A DNA stretch of 47,238 bases from Candidatus Gottesmanbacteria bacterium (GCA_023245415.1 JAHFKJ010000010.1:1-47238), one strand, 5' to 3'; numbered from the stretch's first letter, positions 1 to 9,110 are shown. Notes: generated by a model from the sequence alone, not told the origin. Translations and numbers: made by a program.

Positions 1-42
1 GATTGACTTGAGTGGCAAGAAGGGCACCGATATTTTTTTCAT
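1..42 (-). CDS. 5' fragment of a CDS running off the left edge (MKKISVPFLPLKSI...)
   Basis: ATG on minus at 40-42, open to the window edge; lies beside repeat-rich DNA resembling an IS end. Product not identifiable. Confidence 0.3.
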   Translation of the reverse strand, partial: MKKISVPFLPLKSI

Positions 43-109
43 ATACCCCATTGATGCATAGTTTGGTACAATAGGGCAAGCAGAAGTATTAATTCTGGGT
101 GCCAGTTTT

Positions 110-249
110 GATACGCTGCCACTGAAAGAGAAAAAGTTAACAAAAAGTTAACAGGTAGCGTATCTAGTCCACCGAGCAGGTGGAAATCCTCATTACTGTC
201 CGATTGCGCCGTCAAAAAACGCAATTCCACTTAAGCTAAGTCCACTTAA
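110..249. repeat. Inverted and tandem repeat cluster at left edge, possible IS terminus
   Basis: GATACGCTGCC (110-120) / GGTAGCGTATC (154-164) 10/11 inverted repeat; AAAAAGTTAAC twice (131-141, 142-152); TCCACC/GGTGGA hairpin 168-184; TCCACTTAA twice (226-234, 241-249). Confidence 0.5.
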
Positions 250-325
250 ATTTATTTCACAGAAGATTTTATCGAACAAGAAAAAAACACCTTCGTACGT
301 GTAAATTTCTATTTAGGTTCGTGCT

Positions 326-580
326 TTAACCCTTGTGGAAGATGAGTTTTATTCCTATTGCCAAAGCGCAAACGAACAGGTTGGCAACAAATAATCCCCA
401 TTTCTTTTGTCTGAAACTATGATACGCACCATAAATACCCATTAAGATACCAATGCTGTATAGAGCAAAAGGGAGAATAAATATTGATGCCACAGATGCA
501 ACTGCACCCCAAATTGCTGTTTTTTTAGGATCTTTCATTTCACCAAAGAAATTATCCCATTTTGATGGTTTATCTGCCAT
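326..580 (-). CDS. Small two-TM membrane protein, hypothetical
   Basis: 84 aa ORF with two hydrophobic segments, 2 bp from the next same-strand ORF. Confidence 0.6.
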   Translation of the reverse strand: MADKPSKWDNFFGEMKDPKKTAIWGAVASVASIFILPFALYSIGILMGIYGAYHSFRQKKWGLFVANLFVCALAIGIKLIFHKG

Positions 581-581
581 A

Positions 582-1226
582 TTATTTTTGATTCACCCCC
601 TCAATACATGCACTCCTTTGCGCTCCGGCTTTTTCGCAAAGTGATGCGTTTTTACTATTTTGGCCAAGAAATGCATAACAACTTTGGGTAGAGACATTTA
701 AGGGAACCTTACTTGGATTGTGAACCTTGAGTGAAATATTGTCACAAAGTGATGCGTTAAGAGCTTCCATAGCGACGTTCTGTATGCAAAAGTCTTTATT
801 TATCAATACTTGACCACCATTTATATCAATTGCGTATTGACTAGTAATATTGCTACATAAATCTACATTTTTTGTTTTAGTAGCAATGTTGAGATAACAA
901 GTGTCTTTTGATCCATCACCACTGACTTTCTGAATTTTTGCACAAAGTTCTGGTTTTTGTAATGCTTCGGCTACATTGCTATAACAATTGTCTTTAGAAT
1001 CAGCTTTTGGATCACTAGATTGCACACTGATCTTCTCGCACAAAATGGGATCTTTTTTCTTTTGAGCCGCACTATTGAAACATGCATCTCGGTTCGACGT
1101 AAGACTTTCGCAGTTATCTGTAATTCGGTCAGAAATTACCTCAAGAAGAGTATCTTTAGAAACAAATAAAAAAAGTGCCATTGCGACTACAAAAGCAATT
1201 AGCAAATAAATTTTTGTTTTACTCAT
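582..1226 (-). CDS. Membrane-anchored/secreted Cys-rich repeat protein
   Basis: N-terminal TM/signal (IYLLIAFVVAMALFLFV) followed by repeats of about C-[YFI]-x2-[VIA]-A-x(5-10)-LC-x2-I. Confidence 0.75.
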   Translation of the reverse strand: MSKTKIYLLIAFVVAMALFLFVSKDTLLEVISDRITDNCESLTSNRDACFNSAAQKKKDPILCEKISVQSSDPKADSKDNCYSNVAEALQKPELCAKIQKVSGDGSKDTCYLNIATKTKNVDLCSNITSQYAIDINGGQVLINKDFCIQNVAMEALNASLCDNISLKVHNPSKVPLNVSTQSCYAFLGQNSKNASLCEKAGAQRSACIEGVNQK

Positions 1227-1465
1227 TCTATTTAATAGTTACACTTACAACTCCTAAAATCAATAACTATTTTTGATACAATGCGGGGAAAAGAGGTTGT
1301 TTTTCGCGCATGTGAGAGCGGGGTAAGTAAAACTAAAAATAAATTCCTTGCTCAAGCGAAAGACGAGAAAATAGCGCGCAAAAAATAACTGAAGTGAGGT
1401 CGCGTTTACCCTGAGCGAAGTCGAAGGGATGCGGCGAGTTGACTACTTTGAAATTCAGTTCTAAT

Positions 1466-1561
1466 CCTTCGGCAAGCTCAGGACAAGTTCCTTCGGCAAG
1501 CTCAGGACAAGTTCCTTCGGCAAGCTCAGGACAAGTTCCTTCGGCAAGCTCAGGACAAGCT
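1466..1561. repeat. Four tandem copies of 24-bp CCTTCGGCAAGCTCAGGACAAGTT
   Basis: Units start at 1466, 1490, 1514, 1538; a related 20-mer CCCTGAGCGAAGTCGAAGGG lies at 1410-1429. Confidence 0.95.
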
Positions 1562-1632
1562 TTTTTATAAATCTCGACCAATAGAAAAAAATTAACACGC
1601 GGTTTATCTCGTCCATCTAACAGATGTAAATG

Positions 1633-2949
1633 CTATTTGGCTTTCCACAACTTACGAACTTCACCCACCAAATATAATGAACCAGTTACCAAAAGTGGTA
1701 ATTGCTTCTCAAAACTTAAACGTTTCGCAGTTTCTACTGCAGAAATTGGATCTGCAATGATTGCAGTTGGTTTTCGCGTATATTGCGCTAACTGTTGCGG
1801 ATCTAATGCCAAATTTTTCCCAACGTCAATCATTTGAGTAAAACGGGTAAAGACATAATGATCAGAAATTTGATCAAGCTCTCTCAACATGGATTTAACC
1901 GATTTATCGCCTTTCACGGCTACGATCGAGACAAATTTCTGTTTGGAATAAAGATGTTTAACAGAACTTACTAACGCTTGCATTTTTGCTCTGTTATGGG
2001 CTCCATCAAGGATTGTGAGTGGATGCAAATTAACAATCTCAAATCTACCGGGAATAAAAGCAGTTTGAGCAGCTACCCTTATTGCCGTTTTTAATTCCTT
2101 TTCTTTTTTAGGGAAAAAATTATGTATAAAACGCGTTGTTGCTTCCACCGCCAAGGTGAAATTGATATGTTGAAAATCTCCAGGCAAGGCCAATAACTCT
2201 TGGCGTACTTTAAAGTTTTGACCATGTAGCAAAAGAGGCACTTTAAGATCTTTGCAACGCTTCGCAAGCATCTTCCGAAGCAACGGCTGAGTAATTCCAG
2301 AAACAACAAATGGTGCACCTTTTTTTATAATCCCAATTTTATCTTTGCAGATTTTAGCCACTGTTTTTCCTAAAATCGCAGTGTGATCTAGACTCACGTT
2401 AGTCAAAATAACTCCTGAAGCCGGAATAATATTGGTTCCATCCAAGGTTCCACCAAGTCCAACTTCAATAACAGCTGCTTGCACTTTCTCATGAGCAAAA
2501 TAGAGGAAACTCATTGCGACTAATAGTTCGAAATAAGTCGGTGACCCGAATTGTTGCGCTATATTTGTTGTATTAATATCCTTATCAACTTCATCGAGAA
2601 CTTGATCGAACGTTTTTTCTGAAATAGGGCAGTTGTTTATTTGCATCCGTTCAGTTAAAGATTCAAGATGCGGACTCAGATGTAATCCGGTTTTAATTCC
2701 TAATTGACTTAAAATTGCGGCGGTAAACGTGGCGGTCGAACCTTTACCGCTCGTTCCTCCCACATGAATAATGGGATATTTATTTTGCGGATCTCCCAGA
2801 AGTTTACATAAGATCCGGATTCTCTCAAGCTGCATTGTTTTATGTACTACAGTCGGAAGTGGAATAAACGTCTCCAAATATGCTCGAGCGCTCGCGAAAT
2901 TTCTAAACATTCGCGCTATTGTAGTCGCTTTATATATGTGGTTCAACAA
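1633..2949 (-). CDS. folC: Folylpolyglutamate synthase / dihydrofolate synthase (Mur ligase family)
   Basis: IHVGGTSGKGSTATFTAAIL P-loop, HLSPHLESLTERMQIN, TILDGAHN; true start may be the internal Met at 2910. Confidence 0.93.
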   Translation of the reverse strand: MLNHIYKATTIARMFRNFASARAYLETFIPLPTVVHKTMQLERIRILCKLLGDPQNKYPIIHVGGTSGKGSTATFTAAILSQLGIKTGLHLSPHLESLTERMQINNCPISEKTFDQVLDEVDKDINTTNIAQQFGSPTYFELLVAMSFLYFAHEKVQAAVIEVGLGGTLDGTNIIPASGVILTNVSLDHTAILGKTVAKICKDKIGIIKKGAPFVVSGITQPLLRKMLAKRCKDLKVPLLLHGQNFKVRQELLALPGDFQHINFTLAVEATTRFIHNFFPKKEKELKTAIRVAAQTAFIPGRFEIVNLHPLTILDGAHNRAKMQALVSSVKHLYSKQKFVSIVAVKGDKSVKSMLRELDQISDHYVFTRFTQMIDVGKNLALDPQQLAQYTRKPTAIIADPISAVETAKRLSFEKQLPLLVTGSLYLVGEVRKLWKAK

Positions 2950-3002
2950 GATTTATACATTCTTTACACTTGATCAGTTTTGTGGTTTCATATGCACAAC
3001 CT

Positions 3003-4169
3003 ATGAACGACAAAGTAACTGTTCTTTGCCCACACTGTCAACGCGAAATTCCTCTCGATGACGTGCTTACCCATCAAATTGAAGGAAAATACAAACATGA
3101 TTTTGACATCCAACTCCAACAGGAAAAAATAAAACTCTGGAAAGTAGCCCAAGAAAAGGCAGCTGAAAAAATTAACGCGGAAAAAGAGGTGGAAATGAAA
3201 CTTCTTAAAGAAGATCTTTCAGAAAAAACAAAGAAACTCGTAGAAGCCCAAAGTGTAGAATTGAACCTAAGAAAGCAGCGTGTGCAACTTGAAGAAGATA
3301 AAAAAGAATTTGAACTAAAATTACAACGCCAAATTGATTCCGAACGAAATAAAATTCAGGAAAATACTGCTCGAAAAATAACTGAAGAATTTCGACTCAG
3401 ACAAGCTGAAAGTGAAAAGAAATTACAAGATGTACTAAAAGCAAATGAAGAGCTGCGTCGAAAAATTGAACAAGGATCACAACAAACTCAAGGTGAAGTG
3501 CTGGAATTAGAAGTGGAACATACTTTAAAGTCTGAATTTCCCTATGATGTAATAGTTCCGGTAGATAAGGGAGTACGAGGAGCAGATGTCATACAAAAAG
3601 TTCACGATACTTCAGGAAGACTGGCAGGAACAATCATCTGGGAGTCGAAACGAACTAAAGCATGGAGTGAAGGTTGGATATTGAAACTGAAAGATGACCA
3701 ACGCAGTGCAAAAGCTGAAATCGCTGTACTTATATCCAATATACTTGCGAAAGATATAAAATACTTTGGATTTAAAGATGGTATTTATATCTGTGATTAT
3801 CAATCATATTTGGGATTAGCCAAACTTTTACGCTCAACACTTATACAGCTAGCATCAGCAAAACTGGCTAATGTGGGGAAAAAAGAAAAAATGGAAGTGC
3901 TGTGGAATTATCTGACGAGTGTCGAATTTCAAGGACGCATGGAATCTGTTCTTGATTCATTTAAAACAATGAAGCAAGATCTGGAACAGGAAAAGCGTGC
4001 ATACACCAAAATTTGGGCTAAGCGTGAAAAACAAATCGAGCGGGTTATTCAGAACACCGTTGGATTAAGAGGTGATCTTGAAGGAGTTATGGGCAATGCA
4101 TTGCCTCAGATAAAACAACTTGAGTTATCAAGTAACGAAGAACTTGAGCAGATAATAGAAAAAATTTAA
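3003..4169 (+). CDS. DUF2130 domain-containing protein
   Basis: N-terminal CPHC zinc motif, long coiled coil, then GEVLELEVEHTLKSEFPYDVIVPV...GRLAGTIIWESKRTKAWSEGWILKLKDDQR typical of DUF2130; ATG at 3003. Confidence 0.85.
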   Translation: MNDKVTVLCPHCQREIPLDDVLTHQIEGKYKHDFDIQLQQEKIKLWKVAQEKAAEKINAEKEVEMKLLKEDLSEKTKKLVEAQSVELNLRKQRVQLEEDKKEFELKLQRQIDSERNKIQENTARKITEEFRLRQAESEKKLQDVLKANEELRRKIEQGSQQTQGEVLELEVEHTLKSEFPYDVIVPVDKGVRGADVIQKVHDTSGRLAGTIIWESKRTKAWSEGWILKLKDDQRSAKAEIAVLISNILAKDIKYFGFKDGIYICDYQSYLGLAKLLRSTLIQLASAKLANVGKKEKMEVLWNYLTSVEFQGRMESVLDSFKTMKQDLEQEKRAYTKIWAKREKQIERVIQNTVGLRGDLEGVMGNALPQIKQLELSSNEELEQIIEKI

Positions 4170-4190
4170 CAAAACAGTTATTATAAGTGT

Positions 4191-4592
4191 ATGTCGGAAA
4201 AAATAATTGGCTATGGATTGTTAATAAGTGGAATTATTATCATCGCATTGTCTGGTTATAGTGTGTATAGCGTTTTTACCAAACAGGGAGAACCGGTCAA
4301 ATTGTTTAATTTTAAAGGAATTGGTATAAATATCAGTCAAATAGCAGTGAACAGTTTACCTCAGGGAATAAGCCAATTTGCTCCTAAAAACGATAATCCG
4401 CAGACTACAGAAATTATTAGTGCCGATATGTTAAATGAAACTTCAAATTTTATCGCTCACTACATTCTCATGGGATTTATCGCAAGTATTGGATTTAAAA
4501 TTGCTACTTTGGGAACAATGATGGTTCGTCCTATTGTAGTTAAACTGCGTGCTCAACCCATCTCTGAATCACAATTACCAGCACAACAATAA
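4191..4592 (+). CDS. Two-TM membrane protein, hypothetical
   Basis: 133 aa ORF just downstream of the DUF2130 gene; N-terminal and C-terminal TM segments. Confidence 0.65.
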   Translation: MSEKIIGYGLLISGIIIIALSGYSVYSVFTKQGEPVKLFNFKGIGINISQIAVNSLPQGISQFAPKNDNPQTTEIISADMLNETSNFIAHYILMGFIASIGFKIATLGTMMVRPIVVKLRAQPISESQLPAQQ

Positions 4593-4701
4593 GAAGAATC
4601 TATTACCTCTTTGGACTTTGCCCCAGAATAATCCTTACTTGCTCCCAAGGTCTACGTCCTTGCTTCGCAAGCGCGGCTGTTGAGGGACTACAGTCAAAAA
4701 A

Positions 4702-5187
4702 TTAACGTTTTGGACTTTGCTTTTTCTTACGTGCTTTACCTGCGAACCCGGCTTTGCGCCGCTGCTTCATACGGGAATCGCGGGTCAGAAATCCGCGTTT
4801 TTTAAGAATAGAATGATATTTTTCGTGATCAACTGTATCTAAGGCTCGCGCCAGTCCATGAATAACTGCTTCCAGTTGACCGGTAAGTCCTCCGCCTACA
4901 ATTTTTATAGTTGTAACAAATCTGCCCAAATTGTTGGTAGTGCGAAATGGTTCAAGATAGCGTTTTTTGGCTGTTTCCCCGATGAAATAATCTTCGATTG
5001 GTCGCTGATTGACCATGATAACTCCCTTTTCATAGGATTTATCTTGGACTATGATTTTTTCTTCAGTTGTAGAAACATACAACCTCACCCGAGCAGAGGC
5101 TTCTTTTCTTCTGCCCACAGCATAATAATAGTGATTGCTAGCTGTTTCTTTCGAACTTTCTTTTTCTATTATTTTAGTAGTTACCAT
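4702..5187 (-). CDS. rpsI: 30S ribosomal protein uS9
   Basis: YYYAVGRRKEASARVRLY ... LTRDSRMKQRRKAGFAGKARKKKQSPKR. Confidence 0.98.
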   Translation of the reverse strand: MVTTKIIEKESSKETASNHYYYAVGRRKEASARVRLYVSTTEEKIIVQDKSYEKGVIMVNQRPIEDYFIGETAKKRYLEPFRTTNNLGRFVTTIKIVGGGLTGQLEAVIHGLARALDTVDHEKYHSILKKRGFLTRDSRMKQRRKAGFAGKARKKKQSPKR

Positions 5188-5204
5188 ATAAGTGACTTTT
5201 TTAT

Positions 5205-5621
5205 TTATTTAAACTTACTCGTATAGGGATGAGCTTCTTCTTTATATACATACAGTCGCTTTAGCAATGCATCCCGCAATTTATTCTTAGGCAGCATTCC
5301 GGTAACTGCGCGCTTGATCACATCTTCAGGAAATGAAGCTAGTTTTTTACCTAAAGATTCTTTACGCAATCCCCCAGGATAGCCTGAATATGTAGTATAT
5401 ATTTTCTGAACGAGCTTTTTGCCTGTAACTTTGATATAAGCTGCGTTAATCACTACAACATTATCACCGCAATCCAAATGAGGCACATAATAAGATTTCG
5501 ACTTACCCATAAGTAACTGAGCGATTTTCGTGGCACTACGACCGAGTATTTGGTTTTTAACGTCAATAAGCTGCCACTGGTGAGTAAGGTCTTCATCTTT
5601 AGTAGTACGAGTATATCTCAT
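5205..5621 (-). CDS. rplM: 50S ribosomal protein uL13
   Basis: WQLIDVKNQILGRSATKIAQLLMGKSKSYYVPHLDCGDNVVVINA. Confidence 0.98.
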   Translation of the reverse strand: MRYTRTTKDEDLTHQWQLIDVKNQILGRSATKIAQLLMGKSKSYYVPHLDCGDNVVVINAAYIKVTGKKLVQKIYTTYSGYPGGLRKESLGKKLASFPEDVIKRAVTGMLPKNKLRDALLKRLYVYKEEAHPYTSKFK

Positions 5622-5622
5622 C

Positions 5623-6108
5623 TTATTTAGTTATTTTTTTAACTCTCACCTTTTCGTTTTTCTTCATATCTTTAACTCTCACCTTTTTGGCAGAAGATTG
5701 TTTTTCTTTTTTTACATTAGATTTCTTATCAATAACAACTTCCTCTGCTTCTACGATTTTTTCGACCAATTCAAATCTTACTTGCGGACCATTATTACCT
5801 TCACTTGGTGCTGACCGAATAATTCGCGTATATCCACCAGGTCGTAACTTAAACAACTCACCCAGCGCTTTTAACTTTCTTGCAACTTTAATATCCCCAC
5901 ATTCCTGTATTAAACGCTTATAACTAGCCAAATCTTTTTTCTTAGCCAGAGTAATCAGTTGTTCGAGTTGTGGTCGTACCGCATCTGCTTTAGCGCGTGA
6001 TGTGGTGATAGCATTGTATGTAACGACCGCTTTGATTATGTTGCGAAACAATTGTTTCCGCTCGTTGGTGTTACGGGATAATTTTTTCCCAAAAATCCGC
6101 TTTTTCAT
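5623..6108 (-). CDS. rplQ: 50S ribosomal protein bL17
   Basis: FGKKLSRNTNERKQLFRNIIKAVVTYNAITTSRAKADAVRPQLEQLITLAKK; ATGA overlap with rpoA. Confidence 0.97.
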   Translation of the reverse strand: MKKRIFGKKLSRNTNERKQLFRNIIKAVVTYNAITTSRAKADAVRPQLEQLITLAKKKDLASYKRLIQECGDIKVARKLKALGELFKLRPGGYTRIIRSAPSEGNNGPQVRFELVEKIVEAEEVVIDKKSNVKKEKQSSAKKVRVKDMKKNEKVRVKKITK

Positions 6109-7022
6109 ACTGATAAAGCTACCCCTTTGTCGCGCAATTTCTCTTCGATAATCGTCAGTGATTTACCTCCTAAATTTTTGAGCTTCAGTAACTCCTGTCT
6201 TGGAGTACCCAAAAGTTGCCCTACCGTCTCAATTCCACCATTAGCTAAAGAATTGGCTATTCGAGTCGGAATATCCAACTCTTCAATCCTCATCTTGAGA
6301 ATTTCATCTGATACTGTTGGTGTAACTGCCACTCCCTCTGCAATTTCTGCTTTTGGCTCATATACTTGTAAGAAATACGACACCAATATTTTGGCAGATT
6401 CTTCCAAAGCAGATTCAGCGGTAACTGATCCGTCAGTCCAAATTTCTATAACCAATTTATCTAAATTGGTCATCCGTCCCACGCGAGTCGCCTCAACTTT
6501 ATAATTCACACGACGTATTGCATTGTAGATACTGTCAACCATTATGATGCCTATTTCTTCGCTTTTGCGTTGATCTGCAGTTTCGTAACCATAACCGGTT
6601 TTTGCAGTAAACTCGACATCTAACTTCGTTTTTTTGTCAGAGAGCGTCGCCAAATAAAGATCAGGATTAACGATTGTTACTCCAGATGGAACCTCAATGT
6701 CTCCGGCAAATACTTCTGTAGAACCGCGCTTATTCAACTTAAGTTTTACAGGTTTATCATCACTTATCTGTAATCTTACCTTCTTGATATTAAGTATAAA
6801 TTCAACAATATCCTCTTTTAATCCAGTAAGAGTTGAAAATTGATGTTTAACTCCATCAATTTTTACACTCGTGATCGCCGCCCCTTTTATAGAGGTTAAA
6901 AGGACTCGCCGCAGACTTGTGCCGAGCGTCTGACCATATCCTTCCTCAAGAGGTTCAATGATAAATTTGCCGTAACCGGCAGTTACCTTTTCGGTTTTGA
7001 CTTTAAAATGTGGTTCACGCAT
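6105..7022 (-). CDS. rpoA: RNA polymerase alpha subunit
   Basis: FIIEPLEEGYGQTLGTSLRRVLLTSIKGAAITSVKIDGVKHQFSTLTGLKEDI; C-terminal HhH domain. Confidence 0.99.
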   Translation of the reverse strand: MREPHFKVKTEKVTAGYGKFIIEPLEEGYGQTLGTSLRRVLLTSIKGAAITSVKIDGVKHQFSTLTGLKEDIVEFILNIKKVRLQISDDKPVKLKLNKRGSTEVFAGDIEVPSGVTIVNPDLYLATLSDKKTKLDVEFTAKTGYGYETADQRKSEEIGIIMVDSIYNAIRRVNYKVEATRVGRMTNLDKLVIEIWTDGSVTAESALEESAKILVSYFLQVYEPKAEIAEGVAVTPTVSDEILKMRIEELDIPTRIANSLANGGIETVGQLLGTPRQELLKLKNLGGKSLTIIEEKLRDKGVALSV

Positions 7023-7033
7023 ACAATTTTTTT

Positions 7034-7077
7034 TTGGAAATAAAACAATAACATTATTGAAATTTCCAACCTCCTTT
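7034..7077 (-). promoter_or_regulatory. Shine-Dalgarno plus hairpin in rpoA leader
   Basis: Minus strand AAAGGAGGTT (7068-7077) followed by stem TTGGAAAT/ATTTCCAA (7034-7041 with 7062-7069) and inner CAATA/TATTG; rpoA ATG 11 nt after the hairpin. Confidence 0.65.
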
Positions 7078-7113
7078 AACTTGTGAATTTATAATTAGTA
7101 ATCATGTCTAGTG

Positions 7114-7734
7114 TTAACGCGAATAATATTCAACAATTAATTGTTCATTAATTTCTTCGGTAATATGAGTGCGATCCGGAATATGCAGCATTTTCCCAAC
7201 TGGCCCGACTCGTTCCAGCCAGTCAGGAAGGGCCGGTGGCTTTTCGGTAATTAGCTTGCTAACTGCAGGTATATCCATACCGCGCTTCGTCAGACTGACA
7301 ACATCGTCAATTTGCAACTGGTAAGAGGGTATATTTACTTTTTGATTATTAACGCAAACATGTCCATGAGTCACTATTTGTCGAGCTAAGTTCCGAGTAG
7401 GAGCAATAGACAAACGATACAAAATATTATCTAATCTTCGTTCTAACTGCTGCAATAAAACTTCCCCGGTATTTCCGGAAACTTTAAGCGCTTTTTCATA
7501 ATAATTGCGGAATTGTTTTTCTAAAACTCCGTAGATGCGTTTTGCTTTTTGCTTCTCTCGAAGCTGTAAACCAAAGTCTGACATTTTGCCTTTTCCGCGA
7601 TGACTGTGGGATCCAGGAATAATATTTAAGCGCTTAAGTAGCTGAGCGTGTGCATGACTTCCGGGTGTTTTAAGTCCGAGATCAACATGCTCTCTTCGCG
7701 CTAAACTGTTTTTTGGTCCAGTGTATCGTGCCAT
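7114..7734 (-). CDS. rpsD: 30S ribosomal protein uS4
   Basis: KQKAKRIYGVLEKQFRNYYEKA...LERRLDNILYRLSIAPTRNLARQIVTHGHVCVN. Confidence 0.98.
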   Translation of the reverse strand: MARYTGPKNSLARREHVDLGLKTPGSHAHAQLLKRLNIIPGSHSHRGKGKMSDFGLQLREKQKAKRIYGVLEKQFRNYYEKALKVSGNTGEVLLQQLERRLDNILYRLSIAPTRNLARQIVTHGHVCVNNQKVNIPSYQLQIDDVVSLTKRGMDIPAVSKLITEKPPALPDWLERVGPVGKMLHIPDRTHITEEINEQLIVEYYSR

Positions 7735-7829
7735 AATTAGTTAATAGATATTAGTTAGTAGTTCACAGTTTAAAAAAAATAAATAGTAATTTTTCTACTA
7801 AAATCTTTAAACTATCAACTATGAGCTAA

Positions 7830-8201
7830 CTACACTCTTCTTTTTTTCTTGGGTCTGACTCCGTTATGAGGCATAGGTGTCACATCAGCAATCATTATTA
7901 TATTGAGTCCCGCTGCTTTGAGTGCTCTAAGTGCTGCGTCTCTACCAGCGCCAGGCCCTTTGATAAATACCTCTACTTCTTTAAGTCCTTGGGCAACGGC
8001 TTTTTTGGCAGTGGCTTCAACTGCTGTCGTTGCCGCAAACGGAGTTGCCTTACGGGCACCTTTAAATCCTACTGCACCGCTTGATCCCCAGCAAATCGCA
8101 TTACCATTTTTATCAGTGATAGTTACGATTGTATTGTTAAAGGTCGCAGTTATATAAACTCGACCTGACTGATGAACTCGTTTAAGTTTTGTTTGCGTCA
8201 T
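7830..8201 (-). CDS. rpsK: 30S ribosomal protein uS11
   Basis: [45 protein letters not shown]...[10 protein letters not shown]. Confidence 0.99.
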   Translation of the reverse strand: MTQTKLKRVHQSGRVYITATFNNTIVTITDKNGNAICWGSSGAVGFKGARKATPFAATTAVEATAKKAVAQGLKEVEVFIKGPGAGRDAALRALKAAGLNIIMIADVTPMPHNGVRPKKKRRV

Positions 8202-8202
8202 A

Positions 8203-8619
8203 TTATTTTGCAGCCGGTTTTGCGGCCGGTGTATCCAATTTCACCCGATCTTCTTTTTTCATGGCTCCAATTGTTACGCGTTTTCCGCGTTTAGTCCGGG
8301 CGTTGGATCTGGTGCGTTGACCATGTACTGGCAATTTTTTAATGTGTCGAATACCCCGGTATGACCCTATCTCTTTGAGTAGTTTGATATTATTTTGAAC
8401 TTCTTCCCGCAGATCACCTTCGACTTTAAACAGTTTTTCAAGCGCTTTTTGAATACTGCTTGATTCATCGTCCGTTAAATCTTTAACTCGTTTACCAGGT
8501 GGAATTTTCACGACTTCCATAACTTTACGTACGTTATTCCTACCTATTCCATAGATATAAGTAAGTGCGATATCAATACGCTTTTGCGGTAATAAATCTA
8601 TTCCTGAAATTCGTACCAT
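8203..8619 (-). CDS. rpsM: 30S ribosomal protein uS13
   Basis: [28 protein letters not shown]...[28 protein letters not shown]. Confidence 0.99.
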   Translation of the reverse strand: MVRISGIDLLPQKRIDIALTYIYGIGRNNVRKVMEVVKIPPGKRVKDLTDDESSSIQKALEKLFKVEGDLREEVQNNIKLLKEIGSYRGIRHIKKLPVHGQRTRSNARTKRGKRVTIGAMKKEDRVKLDTPAAKPAAK

Positions 8620-8768
8620 ATATTAAAATTTAATATTCTAATTTCGAAATCTGAAATAATTTCAAAACTCAAATAATTTAAAATGTTCTAGAATTTAGCT
8701 TCTAAAATTAGTTATAAGCTTCGTAAGTTAGATTTGGATTTTCCATTCTTGCATTATTGAAAAGATGG

Positions 8769-8882
8769 TTATCCTTGTCTTTGCTTATGTTTTGGATTAT
8801 CACAAATAATCATGACATGTCCATTGCGATTTACAATCTTACATTTGCGACATCGGATACGAACTGACGCTTGAACTTTCAT
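8769..8882 (-). CDS. rpmJ: 50S ribosomal protein bL36 (not in the ORF track)
   Basis: Own translation of minus 8882-8769: [37 protein letters not shown]; CxxC...CxxxxH pattern and canonical infA-rpmJ-rpsM position. Confidence 0.97.
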   Translation of the reverse strand: MKVQASVRIRCRKCKIVNRNGHVMIICDNPKHKQRQG

Positions 8883-8885
8883 AGT

Positions 8886-9110
8886 TTATTTCACTCGAAA
8901 TATAATTCTACCCCGAGTCATATCGTAAGGAGTCATTTCCATTTTCACTTTATCTCCTGGTAGAATCCTGATAAAATTAATTCGCATTTTTCCAGACAAA
9001 TGACACAATACAATTCTGCCATCTGGAATTTTTACCCGGAAAAGCGTATTTGGCAGTGCCTCGGAAACAATACCTTCAACTTCAAAAGATCCTTGATGTA
9101 CCATCTTCAA
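8886..9110 (-). CDS. infA: Translation initiation factor IF-1
   Basis: [64 protein letters not shown]. Confidence 0.98.
   Translation of the reverse strand: MKMVHQGSFEVEGIVSEALPNTLFRVKIPDGRIVLCHLSGKMRINFIRILPGDKVKMEMTPYDMTRGRIIFRVK

Noticed and set aside
39-230. 63-aa ORF at left edge
   Set aside because: Lies over the inverted/tandem repeats; likely spurious
1466-1561. CRISPR array
   Set aside because: 24-bp units are directly abutting with no spacers; no cas genes in the window
1333-1581. 82-aa ORF with CPELAEGT repeats
   Set aside because: The repeat peptide is a by-product of the 24-bp DNA array, which is open in five frames; no protein-like remainder
6105-6107. Recoded TGA (as in some CPR lineages)
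   Set aside because: rpoA and other genes end at TGA at the expected C-terminus and coding frames have no internal TGA; standard code fits
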